15,569 nt of DNA from CAZUGH01 sp964619785. GTDB lineage: Bacteria > Bacillota > Clostridia > Lachnospirales > Lachnospiraceae. Of this stretch, positions 6,855-14,102 are shown one piece after another (position 1 is the first letter of the stretch; each line of letters opens with the position of its first letter). The stretch is from positions 1-15,569 of the forward strand of contig CAZUGH010000045.1 of assembly GCA_964619785.1 (NCBI GenBank). The letters run 5' to 3'. Below the pieces are notes generated by a model, which searched no databases, was not told where the DNA came from, and was given only the letters and a program-made list of their open reading frames with translations. Both the position numbers and the translations under genes were made by a program.

Positions 6855-9311
6855 ATGAAAAACAACGCAAGAAAAGATGAATTAAGAAAAGATATTCGTA
6901 ACTATATGAAGGTACTCTTCCGTAGGGAAGTGGAAGAGGCTACACCAGAGCAGATGTTCCAGGCAATATCTTTTGCAATTAAAGATATCATCGTGGATGA
7001 CTGGATGGAGACTCATCGCGAGTTTGAGAAGAAAGATGCCAAGAGAGTTTATTATCTATCCATGGAGTTTCTGATGGGTCGTGCTTTGGGCAATATCATT
7101 ATTAACTTGAAAGCTGACAAGGATGTTCGCGAAGTGCTTGATGAATTTGGCTTTGATTTGGATGCAATCGAAGATCAGGAGCCAGATGCAGCACTTGGTA
7201 ATGGTGGTCTTGGACGACTCGCAGCTTGCTTTTTGGAATCCTTGTCTACCCTTGGATATCCAGCATATGGTTGTGGTGTTCGCTACCAATATGGTATGTT
7301 CAAGCAGAAGATTGAAAATGGTTTCCAGCTCGAAGCACCAGATGATTGGCTCAAAAATGGCAATCCATTTGAGATGAAACGTGCAGAGTATTCCGTTGAG
7401 GTTAAGTTCGGTGGCTATGTTGCAGTTCGCAAGAATGAGAATGGCAAAGATGCCTTCGTACAGGAGAATTATCAATCTGTCATGGCTGTTCCATATGATT
7501 TACCTGTTGTGGGTTACAATAATCATATGGTCAACACTCTTCGTATCTGGGATGCAGAGGCGGTTGACACATTTAACTTAGATTCTTTTGATAAGGGCGA
7601 TTACCAGAAAGCTGTCGAACAACAGAATCTGGCTCGTACGATTTGCGAAGTTTTATATCCAAATGACAATCATAATGCCGGCAAGGAGCTTCGCTTGAAA
7701 CAGCAGTATTTCTTCGTGTCTGCCAGCGTTCAGCGAGCGGTTGCCAAATATATGGAAGATCATGATGACATTCACAAGCTGCCTGAGAAGGTATGTTTCC
7801 AATTGAATGATACTCACCCAACGGTAACAATTCCTGAATTGATGAGAATTCTTCTAGACGAATATCAGTTGGAATGGGATGAGGCTTGGAACATTACAAC
7901 GAGAGCTTGTGCATATACGAATCATACGATTATGTCAGAAGCTTTAGAAAAATGGCCGCTCGAACTATTTTCCCGTTTGCTTCCTAGAATTTATCAGATT
8001 ACAGAAGAGATTAACCGTCGCTTTACAGAAGAGATTCAGAATCGCTATCCTGGTGATTTTGAAAAAGTGAAAAAGATGGCAATCATCTATGATGGTCAGG
8101 TTAAGATGGCACATTTGGCAATCGTTGCTGGTTTCTCAGTCAATGGTGTTGCAAGATTGCATACCGAGATTTTGAAGAATCAGGAATTGAAAGATTTCTA
8201 TGAGATGATGCCAGATAAATTCAATAATAAAACCAATGGTATTACGCAGAGACGTTTCTTGCTTCACGGCAATCCACTTTTGGCAGCGTGGGTAACGGAC
8301 AAGATTGGCGACGAGTGGATTACGAACTTGTCACATCTAGACCGACTCAGTGTCTATGTGGATGATGAGAAATGCCAGCAGGAATTTATGAATATCAAGT
8401 ATCAGAACAAGCTTCGTTTGGCAAAATATATCAAGGAGCATAATGGTGTTGAGATCGACCCTCGTTCCATCTTTGATGTACAGGTCAAGAGGCTTCATGA
8501 ATACAAGCGTCAGTTGCTCAATATCTTGCACGTGATGCACTTATATAATCAGCTCAAGAAGAATCCAGGCATGGATATGTACCCACGTACTTTTATCTTT
8601 GGTGCGAAGGCATCCGCTGGATATCGCCGTGCAAAGCTAATTATCAAGCTCATTAATAGTGTAGCAGATGTGATTAACAATGATGCATCGATTCAAGGTA
8701 AAATCAAAGTCGTATTTATTGAAAATTATCGCGTTTCCAATGCTGAGATTATTTTCGCTGCAAGCGATGTTTCTGAGCAGATTTCGACAGCAAGTAAGGA
8801 AGCATCCGGAACTGGTAATATGAAATTTATGTTAAATGGAGCGCCAACACTAGGAACCATGGATGGGGCCAATGTGGAAATTGTGGAAGAAGTTGGCGAG
8901 GACAATGCCTTTATCTTTGGCTTGAGCTCGGAAGAAGTCATCAATTATGAAAATCATGGTGGCTATGATCCAAAAGAAATCTACAATACAGACAGCGACA
9001 TTCGTGCCGTGCTGACACAGCTTGTAGATGGCACTTATTCACCAGAGAACCCAGAGCTTTTCCGCGAGATTTACAATTCTCTGTTAGAACGCAATGGTGG
9101 TGAACCGGCAGACCAGTACTTTATCTTGAAGGATTTCCGCTCTTATGAGGAAGCTCAGAAGAGAGTAGAGGAAGCATACAAAGATGAAACCGGCTGGGCG
9201 AAGAAGGCAATGCTTAACACTGCAAAGTGTGGAAAATTCTCTTCCGATCGTACCATCGAGGAATATGTATCAGATATTTGGCACCTAGACCGTGTCACAA
9301 TTAAAAAATAA
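6855..9311 (+). CDS. glgP: Glycogen/starch/alpha-glucan phosphorylase (GT35)
   Basis: An 818-aa pyridoxal-phosphate-dependent enzyme that releases glucose 1-phosphate from alpha-1,4-glucans, normal length for the family. Start ATG 6855 is 6 nt after GGAGGG (6843-6848); an ATG at 6851 is out of frame. Family landmarks include ALGNGGLGRLAACFLES from residue 113, the QLNDTHPT segment, VKRLHEYKRQLLN, and the cofactor site EASGTGNMKFMLNGAPT, in which Lys657 should bind pyridoxal phosphate. It lies 32 nt after ileS on the same strand with no promoter or terminator visible between them, so it is probably at least partly co-transcribed from the T-box promoter. No other glycogen genes are nearby. A strong hairpin follows the stop codon. 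Confidence 0.97.
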   Translation: MKNNARKDELRKDIRNYMKVLFRREVEEATPEQMFQAISFAIKDIIVDDWMETHREFEKKDAKRVYYLSMEFLMGRALGNIIINLKADKDVREVLDEFGFDLDAIEDQEPDAALGNGGLGRLAACFLESLSTLGYPAYGCGVRYQYGMFKQKIENGFQLEAPDDWLKNGNPFEMKRAEYSVEVKFGGYVAVRKNENGKDAFVQENYQSVMAVPYDLPVVGYNNHMVNTLRIWDAEAVDTFNLDSFDKGDYQKAVEQQNLARTICEVLYPNDNHNAGKELRLKQQYFFVSASVQRAVAKYMEDHDDIHKLPEKVCFQLNDTHPTVTIPELMRILLDEYQLEWDEAWNITTRACAYTNHTIMSEALEKWPLELFSRLLPRIYQITEEINRRFTEEIQNRYPGDFEKVKKMAIIYDGQVKMAHLAIVAGFSVNGVARLHTEILKNQELKDFYEMMPDKFNNKTNGITQRRFLLHGNPLLAAWVTDKIGDEWITNLSHLDRLSVYVDDEKCQQEFMNIKYQNKLRLAKYIKEHNGVEIDPRSIFDVQVKRLHEYKRQLLNILHVMHLYNQLKKNPGMDMYPRTFIFGAKASAGYRRAKLIIKLINSVADVINNDASIQGKIKVVFIENYRVSNAEIIFAASDVSEQISTASKEASGTGNMKFMLNGAPTLGTMDGANVEIVEEVGEDNAFIFGLSSEEVINYENHGGYDPKEIYNTDSDIRAVLTQLVDGTYSPENPELFREIYNSLLERNGGEPADQYFILKDFRSYEEAQKRVEEAYKDETGWAKKAMLNTAKCGKFSSDRTIEEYVSDIWHLDRVTIKK

Positions 9312-9320
9312 ATTTGAATA

Positions 9321-9369
9321 AATCACCTCTTCTGTGGCTACACTACAGACAGAGGTGATTTTATGTTTT
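9321..9369 (+). terminator. Terminator-like hairpin after glgP that includes the next gene's SD
   Basis: AATCACCTCT (9321-9330) pairs perfectly with AGAGGTGATT (9351-9360); an inner TCTGT/ACAGA extends it with one bulged base. The sequence TTTTATGTTTT follows, resembling a terminator tail interrupted by the next gene's ATG (9363). The right arm contains GAGGTGA, the ribosome binding site of that gene, so folding would hide it in glgP readthrough RNA. Confidence 0.7.
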
Positions 9370-10052
9370 ATAAAGAAAAAGGATTCTATGTATCAATACT
9401 TGCCGGAGTAATTGCCATCGCTGCAATCTCCGCCGTATGTCTGAATATGCTTCCGGCAGAGCCAGACAACGCATTGCCGAACACGATGGTGGCCGATGCC
9501 ACCAATGCTCCCGAACCAACGGAGGCGCCAATTATACAGGAAGAAACGACAGAGGTATCCAAGGTAAAACCAAAGCCAACAAGCACCCCCAAGGTGAAGG
9601 AGACGACGAAGTCAACCAATGCATCTCGTGAACTAAAGTTTAATCAGGAAAATGGTTTGATGTGGCCAGTCTCGGGCAAAATCCTCATGGATTATAGCCC
9701 CGATAAAGTGGTTTACTTCAAAACATTAGAGCAATACCGCACCAACCCTGCCGTTCTTATTGAGAGCAAGGAAGGCACACAGGTTAAAAGCAGTGCCGCT
9801 GGCGTGGTGAAAGAGGTATCGAACAAGGATGAAACAGGAACGACGGTAACGGTCTCCATTGGCGACAATTTCTCCGTCATTTACGGTCAATTGAAAAATG
9901 TTAGCGTAAAAGCAGGTGATAATGTCAAAGAGGGACAAGTTCTCGGCCGTATCGCCAAACCAAGCAAGTACTATTCGAGTGAAGGTGCAAACTTGTATTA
10001 TCAGGTGAAGCAAAAAGATAGCACGGTTAATCCGTTGGTGTTGTTGCGCTAG
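9363..10052 (+). CDS. Membrane-anchored LytM/M23-like protein, probably catalytically inactive
   Basis: A 229-aa protein with a short basic N-terminus and a single hydrophobic segment at about residues 8-28, then a threonine/proline/glutamate-rich linker to about residue 90. A LytM (peptidase M23) fold follows to the C-terminus, with WPVSGKIL at its start, EGTQVKSSAAGVVKEV, VIYGQLKNVSVKAGDNVKEGQVLGRI and a closing LYYQV strand. Active members carry HxxxD and HxH zinc ligands. Here the first site reads TNPAVLIE and the last reads ANLYYQV, so the histidines are missing. Such degenerate proteins (EnvC, and some SpoIIQ forms) act as binding or activating factors. A role in sporulation or division is possible but not shown. 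ATG 9363 follows GAGGTGA; no own promoter is evident. Confidence 0.85.
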   Translation: MFYKEKGFYVSILAGVIAIAAISAVCLNMLPAEPDNALPNTMVADATNAPEPTEAPIIQEETTEVSKVKPKPTSTPKVKETTKSTNASRELKFNQENGLMWPVSGKILMDYSPDKVVYFKTLEQYRTNPAVLIESKEGTQVKSSAAGVVKEVSNKDETGTTVTVSIGDNFSVIYGQLKNVSVKAGDNVKEGQVLGRIAKPSKYYSSEGANLYYQVKQKDSTVNPLVLLR

Positions 10053-10058
10053 AGCAGA

Positions 10059-10106
10059 GCTGTTGTCAGATGGTTGGAGAAATCCACATTTGGCAGCAGC
10101 TTTCTT
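10059..10106 (+). terminator. Terminator after the LytM-like gene
   Basis: GCTGTTGTCAGATG (10059-10072) pairs with CATTTGGCAGCAGC (10087-10100) with a few G-T wobbles. An inner TGGA/TCCA closes on a GAAA loop, and TTTCTT follows. It starts 7 nt after the stop codon. Confidence 0.75.
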
Positions 10107-10127
10107 AAAAAACCTTAAAAAACGATC

Positions 10128-10156
10128 TGGCGACACGATTTGTTGTATGATATAAT
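10128..10156 (+). promoter_or_regulatory. Possible promoter of the 211-aa hypothetical gene
   Basis: A consensus TATAAT at 10151-10156 sits 36 nt before the start codon. With 17-nt spacing the -35 would be TGGCGA (10128-10133), a weak match to TTGACA, so an activator or alternative sigma factor could be involved. Confidence 0.45.
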
Positions 10157-10191
10157 AAAAGTAATGTGAGAAAATCGAAGGAGGTGATTGC

Positions 10192-10827
10192 ATGGTAGAA
10201 GCATATAACCACTATCTTGGTGGCTACTTGCCACAAGTCCCAGCTAAGTCTAGTGTACATAAGAAGCAGGAATTAAAGAATATCTACAAAAATATTCGCA
10301 GCTTGAACCAGCAATCACCACTTGCCTTGGTTCGCCTATCGGATGACAAGCAAGCCTACGCATTAGATGTGAAGGAGATGTCACTTGAACTTGAGGCGGC
10401 GACAGATGAGGTTTTGTCACTCTATACGGATGAGGATGAGAAAAGAGATAGTCTGAATCAGACGGTGAATGTGTTCAATCGTCTCTTAAAAAGAAGCGAT
10501 GAATATGGCTCGTTACATGATAAACCATCCCGCCCAGGTGGTGAGCTGAGAAGTTTAGTATCGGAATTTCGAGAAGAATTGGAATCGACTGGATTTGTGA
10601 TTCAAGATGATTCTACACTTGTAGCGCCAAAGCATTATCAAGCTGGTGATGCATTGCCTGAGCAATTTCTTACGAGCCTGAACTATAAAAGTCGTAGTAT
10701 GAGCATGAATCCAATGGAATATGTAGAGAAAAAAGTGTTCAGCTATGCATTTTTGAGTAAGGAGTATCAACCAAGTACATACCAAGAGTCGATTTACAGT
10801 GGAATGTTGTTTAGTTCATACTGTTAA
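10192..10827 (+). CDS. Conserved-looking hypothetical protein, 211 aa
   Basis: I do not recognise a family with certainty. The frame is convincing: ATG 10192 follows a near-perfect AAGGAGGTGAT (10178-10188), and a TATAAT box and a terminator of the previous gene lie upstream. The protein has no signal peptide or membrane segment. Its N-terminal part (YNHYLGGYLP, then KNIRSLNQQSPLALVRLSDDKQAYAL) looks like a folded region, followed by a charged, helical middle (about residues 60-145) and a serine/tyrosine-rich C-terminus ending in Cys. The helix pattern recalls export or filament-associated proteins, but this is only an impression. Its last 17 nt overlap the end of the convergent minus-strand gene. 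Confidence 0.8.
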   Translation: MVEAYNHYLGGYLPQVPAKSSVHKKQELKNIYKNIRSLNQQSPLALVRLSDDKQAYALDVKEMSLELEAATDEVLSLYTDEDEKRDSLNQTVNVFNRLLKRSDEYGSLHDKPSRPGGELRSLVSEFREELESTGFVIQDDSTLVAPKHYQAGDALPEQFLTSLNYKSRSMSMNPMEYVEKKVFSYAFLSKEYQPSTYQESIYSGMLFSSYC

Positions 10828-11317
10828 GAACATGTGTAGGTAGACGACGAATACACTCATAGGACAAGATGCCCATGAGAACCCCGCTGACAAGTCCTGT
10901 GAAATACAAGATTGGCAGGTAAGATAAAATAGTAGTACTTCGCAATACAAGGATGGCTACTAGAATCTGTCCGATGTTATGGAGCACACCGCCCAAAGCG
11001 CTGACTGAGATGATGGAACACTTAGTGAATCGCTTGATCAGTGACATACCAAGTAGACTGAGTGTTGTGCCAACAAGGCTAAATAACAACATGAAGAGAT
11101 TGCCAAATGTCAATGCGGTCAGCATGGTTCGAATGATACTGATAGCAATGGCTTGAGGAAACCCGTTCTTATATAGAACGACAACGATAATGATATTGGC
11201 GAGTCCAAGCTTCATGCCCGGTACAGGAAAGGGCAAGGGAAGCAGGCTTTCGATATAGCTAAAGATAAAAGCAAGGGAGGTATATAGTGCAAACATGCTA
11301 ATGTTTTTTGATTTCAT
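10811..11317 (-). CDS. Gx transporter family membrane protein (HepI-like, COG4769 type)
   Basis: A 168-aa integral membrane protein with about five hydrophobic segments. It matches the family annotated as heptaprenyl diphosphate synthase component I or Gx transporter: an early ALYTSLAFIFSYIESLLP, then FPVPGMKLGLANIIIVVVLY, a TFGNLFMLLFSLVGTTLS segment, and SALGGVLHNIGQILVA. The heptaprenyl synthase label is historical; the membrane topology is closer to a small-molecule uptake component. ATG 11317 follows AAAGGA. It begins 14 nt after the NusG-domain-II gene, so the two form an operon, a pairing common in Clostridia. The 3' end overlaps the convergent gene by 17 nt. Confidence 0.88.
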   Translation of the reverse strand: MKSKNISMFALYTSLAFIFSYIESLLPLPFPVPGMKLGLANIIIVVVLYKNGFPQAIAISIIRTMLTALTFGNLFMLLFSLVGTTLSLLGMSLIKRFTKCSIISVSALGGVLHNIGQILVAILVLRSTTILSYLPILYFTGLVSGVLMGILSYECIRRLPTHVLNSMN

Positions 11318-11331
11318 GTGATGGTCCTTTC

Positions 11332-11697
11332 TTATTGACTAATTCCGTCAATGATATCACCTTCTCCTTGTATTTCGATTGAGAGACGATGTGGTAGGCA
11401 TATGATACTCTGCCCTGGCTGATTGATTTTCCCCTGACGGATACAATAATAATCATGACAGTTGGCATCGGTAATCGAGGCGTAACCATCTTGAATGGTT
11501 AGTGTATTCGTGCCATCTCCATTTGTGATGGTGTAGGTGGCATTGTGGGAGAGCGGGTATGCTTGCGTCCTGATACCATTTTCCTTGATGATGACAGTGG
11601 AACCTGCAGACGATGCAGGCCGATATATGATGATGGTCATAGCGATGCCGAGTATGACAAGCGCGGCTAATAAGACCCAGTCCATTTTCTTAAACAT
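11332..11697 (-). CDS. NusG domain II-containing protein, membrane-anchored
   Basis: A 121-aa protein with one N-terminal hydrophobic segment (WVLLAALVILGIAMTIIIY) and an extracytoplasmic beta-rich domain. The features of the NusG_II family (COG5341 type) are visible: GIRTQAYPL, TLTIQDGYASITDANCHDYYC, GKINQPGQSIICLPHRLSIEI. The Cys residues in NCHDYYC and IICLP are typical. It is not the elongation factor NusG, which is encoded separately in this window. ATG 11697 (MFKKMDW) is preferred over ATG 11709 because GGAGG (11703-11707) is 5 nt upstream and overlaps the earlier start. First gene of a two-gene operon with the Gx transporter. The biochemical role is not established. Confidence 0.88.
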   Translation of the reverse strand: MFKKMDWVLLAALVILGIAMTIIIYRPASSAGSTVIIKENGIRTQAYPLSHNATYTITNGDGTNTLTIQDGYASITDANCHDYYCIRQGKINQPGQSIICLPHRLSIEIQGEGDIIDGISQ

Positions 11698-11723
11698 GTT
11701 TTCCTCCATTTCTTCTTATAGGA

Positions 11724-11752
11724 AGAATAACAAATATTCACGAAAAAAACAA
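11724..11752 (-). promoter_or_regulatory. Possible promoter of the NusG-II / Gx transporter operon
   Basis: On the minus strand TTGTTT (11747-11752) and TATTCT (11724-11729) are 17 nt apart. The leader would be very short, about 20 nt. The -35 lies one base from the -35 of the divergent rpmG promoter. Confidence 0.4.
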
Positions 11753-11753
11753 G

Positions 11754-11783
11754 TTGACGGATACGAGGAATCTGTGTTATATT
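11754..11783 (+). promoter_or_regulatory. Promoter of the rpmG-secE-nusG-rplKA cluster
   Basis: TTGACG (11754-11759) and TATATT (11778-11783) are 18 nt apart. The ~65-nt leader to rpmG contains TTAGG/CCTAA (11798-11802 with 11816-11820) enclosing a T-run, a weak hairpin of unknown role. Confidence 0.65.
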
Positions 11784-11853
11784 AGTCTAGCGATGGATTA
11801 GGTCTTTTTTTTATGCCTAAAATTTTAGTAAAAATAATCACGGAGGTGACAAC

Positions 11854-12003
11854 ATGAGAACCAGAATTACTTTGGAATGTACAGAGTGCAAGCAGCGTAA
11901 TTACAACATGACCAAAGACAAGAAGAACCATCCGGACAGAATGGAAACAAAGAAGTATTGTAGATTTTGTAAAACACACACATTACACAAAGAAACTAAA
12001 TAA
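11854..12003 (+). CDS. rpmG: 50S ribosomal protein L33
   Basis: A 49-aa large-subunit protein near the E site, of normal length. It starts MRTRITLECTECKQRNYNM and ends with CRFCKTHTLHKETK. Two CxxC pairs make this the zinc-binding form. ATG 11854 follows GGAGGTGA (11842-11849) by 4 nt. It is the first gene after the promoter at 11754 and sits directly before secE, the usual order in Firmicutes. No tRNA-Trp gene, often found between rpmG and secE, is present in the 55 nt that follow. Confidence 0.97.
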   Translation: MRTRITLECTECKQRNYNMTKDKKNHPDRMETKKYCRFCKTHTLHKETK

Positions 12004-12019
12004 TCGTGTGATGTAGAAA

Positions 12020-12033
12020 CCAGATTAATCTGG
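12020..12033. other. Perfect palindrome between rpmG and secE
   Basis: CCAGATTAATCTGG is a perfect 14-bp palindrome. It could be a protein-binding site or a short mRNA hairpin. I see nothing else in this 55-nt gap besides the secE ribosome binding site. Confidence 0.4.
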
Positions 12034-12058
12034 CTCATCTAGAAAGGATGTGTGTCGA

Positions 12059-12265
12059 GTGAGCGAAACTGTAAAGACAGAGAGCGCTACCAAGAAGAGC
12101 TTCTTTAAGAATGTCAAGTCTGAATTCAAGAAGTCCACATGGCCAAAGAAAGAAGAATTGGCAAAGCAGACAGGATTAGTTGTCGTTGTGTCAATCATTC
12201 TAGGAGCAATCATTTCTGTTATTGACCTTGCCATTCAATTTGGCGTGGACAAGATCATTGGATAA
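12059..12265 (+). CDS. secE: Preprotein translocase subunit SecE
   Basis: A 68-aa protein, the small single-span SecE of Gram-positive bacteria, which clamps SecY in the SecYEG channel. A charged N-terminus with the conserved FFKNVKSEFKKSTWPKKEEL amphipathic region leads to one membrane helix (about residues 39-60, TGLVVVVSIILGAIISVIDL). The GTG at 12059 is taken as start because AAAGGA (12043-12048) lies about 10 nt upstream. A GTG at 12050 would add three residues but leaves almost no spacing. nusG follows after 11 nt, the standard arrangement. Confidence 0.93.
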   Translation: MSETVKTESATKKSFFKNVKSEFKKSTWPKKEELAKQTGLVVVVSIILGAIISVIDLAIQFGVDKIIG

Positions 12266-12276
12266 AGGGTGATTAT

Positions 12277-12795
12277 ATGGAAGAAGCAAAATGGTATGTA
12301 GTTCATACTTATTCAGGATATGAGAATAAGGTAAAGGCGAATATCGAGAAGACAATTGAAAATCGTAATCTTCAGAATCAGATTCTTGAAGTTTCAGTTC
12401 CAATGCAGAATGTTGTTGAGGAGAAGAACGGCGAGAAGAAGCAGGTACAGAAGAAGATGTTTCCTGCGTATGTGTTAATCAATATGATTATGAATGACGA
12501 GACATGGTATGTTGTTCGTAACACACGTGGAGTAACAGGATTCGTTGGACCAGGATCTAAGCCTGTGCCATTGTCAGATGATGAGATCGTTGCCATGGGA
12601 TTTTTGGCAGAGACGGAAGAGATTCCGTTCCAGCTTGGAGATTCTGTTATGGTTAAAGCAGGTGTATGGAAGGATACCAGTGGTATCGTTCGTGAAGTTC
12701 ACCCAGCGAAACAGATGGTAGTCATCAGCATTGACATGTTCGGAAGAGACACACCGGTTGAGATTGATTTTTCTGATATTGAGAAATTGTCTTAA
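12277..12795 (+). CDS. nusG: Transcription termination/antitermination factor NusG
   Basis: A 172-aa factor that binds the RNA polymerase clamp and affects pausing and termination. The N-terminal NGN domain (about residues 4-105) begins WYVVHTYSGYENKVK and includes MFPAYVLINM and VRNTRGVTGFVGPG. A KOW domain follows (about 122-156), with GDSVMVKAGVWKDTSGIV and MFGRDTPVEIDF. Length is normal and there is no inserted domain. The start follows GGGTGAT. It lies between secE and rplK, as in most bacteria. Confidence 0.98.
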   Translation: MEEAKWYVVHTYSGYENKVKANIEKTIENRNLQNQILEVSVPMQNVVEEKNGEKKQVQKKMFPAYVLINMIMNDETWYVVRNTRGVTGFVGPGSKPVPLSDDEIVAMGFLAETEEIPFQLGDSVMVKAGVWKDTSGIVREVHPAKQMVVISIDMFGRDTPVEIDFSDIEKLS

Positions 12796-12826
12796 TCAAG
12801 ACAAATAATTAGGAGGTAACTTTATC

Positions 12827-13252
12827 ATGGCTAAGAAAGTTGAAGGATATATTAAATTACAGATCCCAGCTGGAAAAGCAACACCAGCACCACCAGTTGG
12901 TCCAGCACTTGGACAACACGGTGTTAACATTGTTCAGTTTACAAAGGAGTTTAACGCTAAGACAGCAGGACAGGAAGGTATGTTAATTCCTGTAGTTATC
13001 ACTGTTTATGCTGATAGAAGCTTTAGCTTCATCACCAAGACTCCACCAGCAGCAGTTTTATTAAAGAAGGCATGTAAGATTCAGTCAGGATCTGGCGTAC
13101 CTAATAAAACTAAAGTTGCTACTATTTCTAAAGCAGAGCTCCAGAAGATTGCTGAGCTGAAGATGCCAGACTTAAATGCTGCATCCGTTGAAACAGCTAT
13201 GAGCATGCTCGCTGGTACCGCAAGAAGTATGGGTATCACAGTAGAAGATTAA
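12827..13252 (+). CDS. rplK: 50S ribosomal protein L11
   Basis: A 141-aa protein that binds 23S rRNA at the GTPase-associated centre with L10. Typical landmarks are GYIKLQIPAGKATPAPPVGP, ALGQHGVNI, FTKEFNAKT, PPAAVLLKKA and a final GTARSMGI. ATG 12827 follows AGGAGG by about 9 nt. A 120-nt gap to rplA contains a candidate L1 site. Confidence 0.98.
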   Translation: MAKKVEGYIKLQIPAGKATPAPPVGPALGQHGVNIVQFTKEFNAKTAGQEGMLIPVVITVYADRSFSFITKTPPAAVLLKKACKIQSGSGVPNKTKVATISKAELQKIAELKMPDLNAASVETAMSMLAGTARSMGITVED

Positions 13253-13309
13253 TTCTACTTACAAAGCTAAGATTTTAGTCATCGCAGACTTAATTCCATA
13301 TGGAACGTT

Positions 13310-13356
13310 GTGGGAGGCATTCACAACTATAAACTAAAAATGTCCGCTAATACCAC
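13310..13356 (+). promoter_or_regulatory. Candidate L1-binding hairpin before rplA
   Basis: GTGG (13310-13313) with GAGG after it can pair with CCAC (13353-13356), leaving asymmetric internal sequence (TAATA on the 3' side). The hairpin ends just before the rplA ribosome binding site AGGAGG (13358-13363). L1 is known to repress the L11-L1 operon by binding mRNA elements that mimic its rRNA site; that this is such a site is inference from position and the GTGGGAG/CCAC elements. Confidence 0.45.
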
Positions 13357-13372
13357 TAGGAGGTTATAAGAT

Positions 13373-14065
13373 ATGAAGAGAGGCAAAAAATATTTAGAAT
13401 CCGCAAAACTTATCGACAGAATGAGTCTGTACGATCCAGCGGAAGCTGTTAGCCTTGTTAAGAAAACAGCAGTTGCAAAATTCGATGAAACAATTGAAGC
13501 ACATATCCGTCTCAGCGTAGATGGACGTCATGCAGATCAGCAGGTTCGTGGTGCTGTTGTACTTCCTCACGGAACTGGTAAAACTGTTCGTGTCTTAGTT
13601 TTCGCTAAGGGCGACAAAGCTACTGAAGCAGAAGCAGCAGGAGCTGATTATGTAGGCGCTGAAGATCTCATCCCAAGAATCCAGAATGATGGATGGTTTG
13701 AGTTTGACGTAGTTGTTGCTACTCCAGATATGATGGGTGTTGTTGGTCGTCTTGGACGTGTATTAGGACCTAAAGGTCTTATGCCAAACCCAAAAGCTGG
13801 TACTGTTACAATGGATGTTACAAAGGCTGTTAATGAAATCAAAGCAGGTAAGATCGAGTATCGTCTGGACAAAGCAAATATTGTTCATGTTCCAGTTGGA
13901 AAGGCTTCTTTCACAGAGGGGCAGTTATCTGAGAACTTTGGCACATTAATGGATGCCTTGATTAAGGCTAAACCATCAAGTGCAAAAGGTCAGTATATGA
14001 AGAGTGTTACATTAACAAGTACAATGGGACCTGGTGTTAAGGTTAACCCAATTAAGCTTGGCTAA
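13373..14065 (+). CDS. rplA: 50S ribosomal protein L1
   Basis: A 230-aa protein of the mobile L1 stalk that helps release E-site tRNA, and in many bacteria represses its own operon. It begins MKRGKKYLESAKLID and contains VVLPHGTGKTVRVLVFAKGD, TPDMMGVVGRLGRVLGPKGL, MPNPKAGTVT and the C-terminal SVTLTSTMGPGVKVNP. Length is normal. ATG 13373 follows AGGAGG with suitable spacing. The next genes, rplJ and rplL, are separated by a 248-nt regulatory region with its own promoter. Confidence 0.98.
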   Translation: MKRGKKYLESAKLIDRMSLYDPAEAVSLVKKTAVAKFDETIEAHIRLSVDGRHADQQVRGAVVLPHGTGKTVRVLVFAKGDKATEAEAAGADYVGAEDLIPRIQNDGWFEFDVVVATPDMMGVVGRLGRVLGPKGLMPNPKAGTVTMDVTKAVNEIKAGKIEYRLDKANIVHVPVGKASFTEGQLSENFGTLMDALIKAKPSSAKGQYMKSVTLTSTMGPGVKVNPIKLG

Positions 14066-14072
14066 TTAATTC

Positions 14073-14102
14073 TTGACAAGTATTTTGGCTCTGTGATATA
14101 CT
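14073..14102 (+). promoter_or_regulatory. Promoter of rplJ-rplL
   Basis: A consensus TTGACA (14073-14078) is 18 nt from TATACT (14097-14102). It starts 7 nt after the rplA stop codon. Its -10 element lies within the left arm of the inverted repeat at 14087-14132. Confidence 0.7.
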
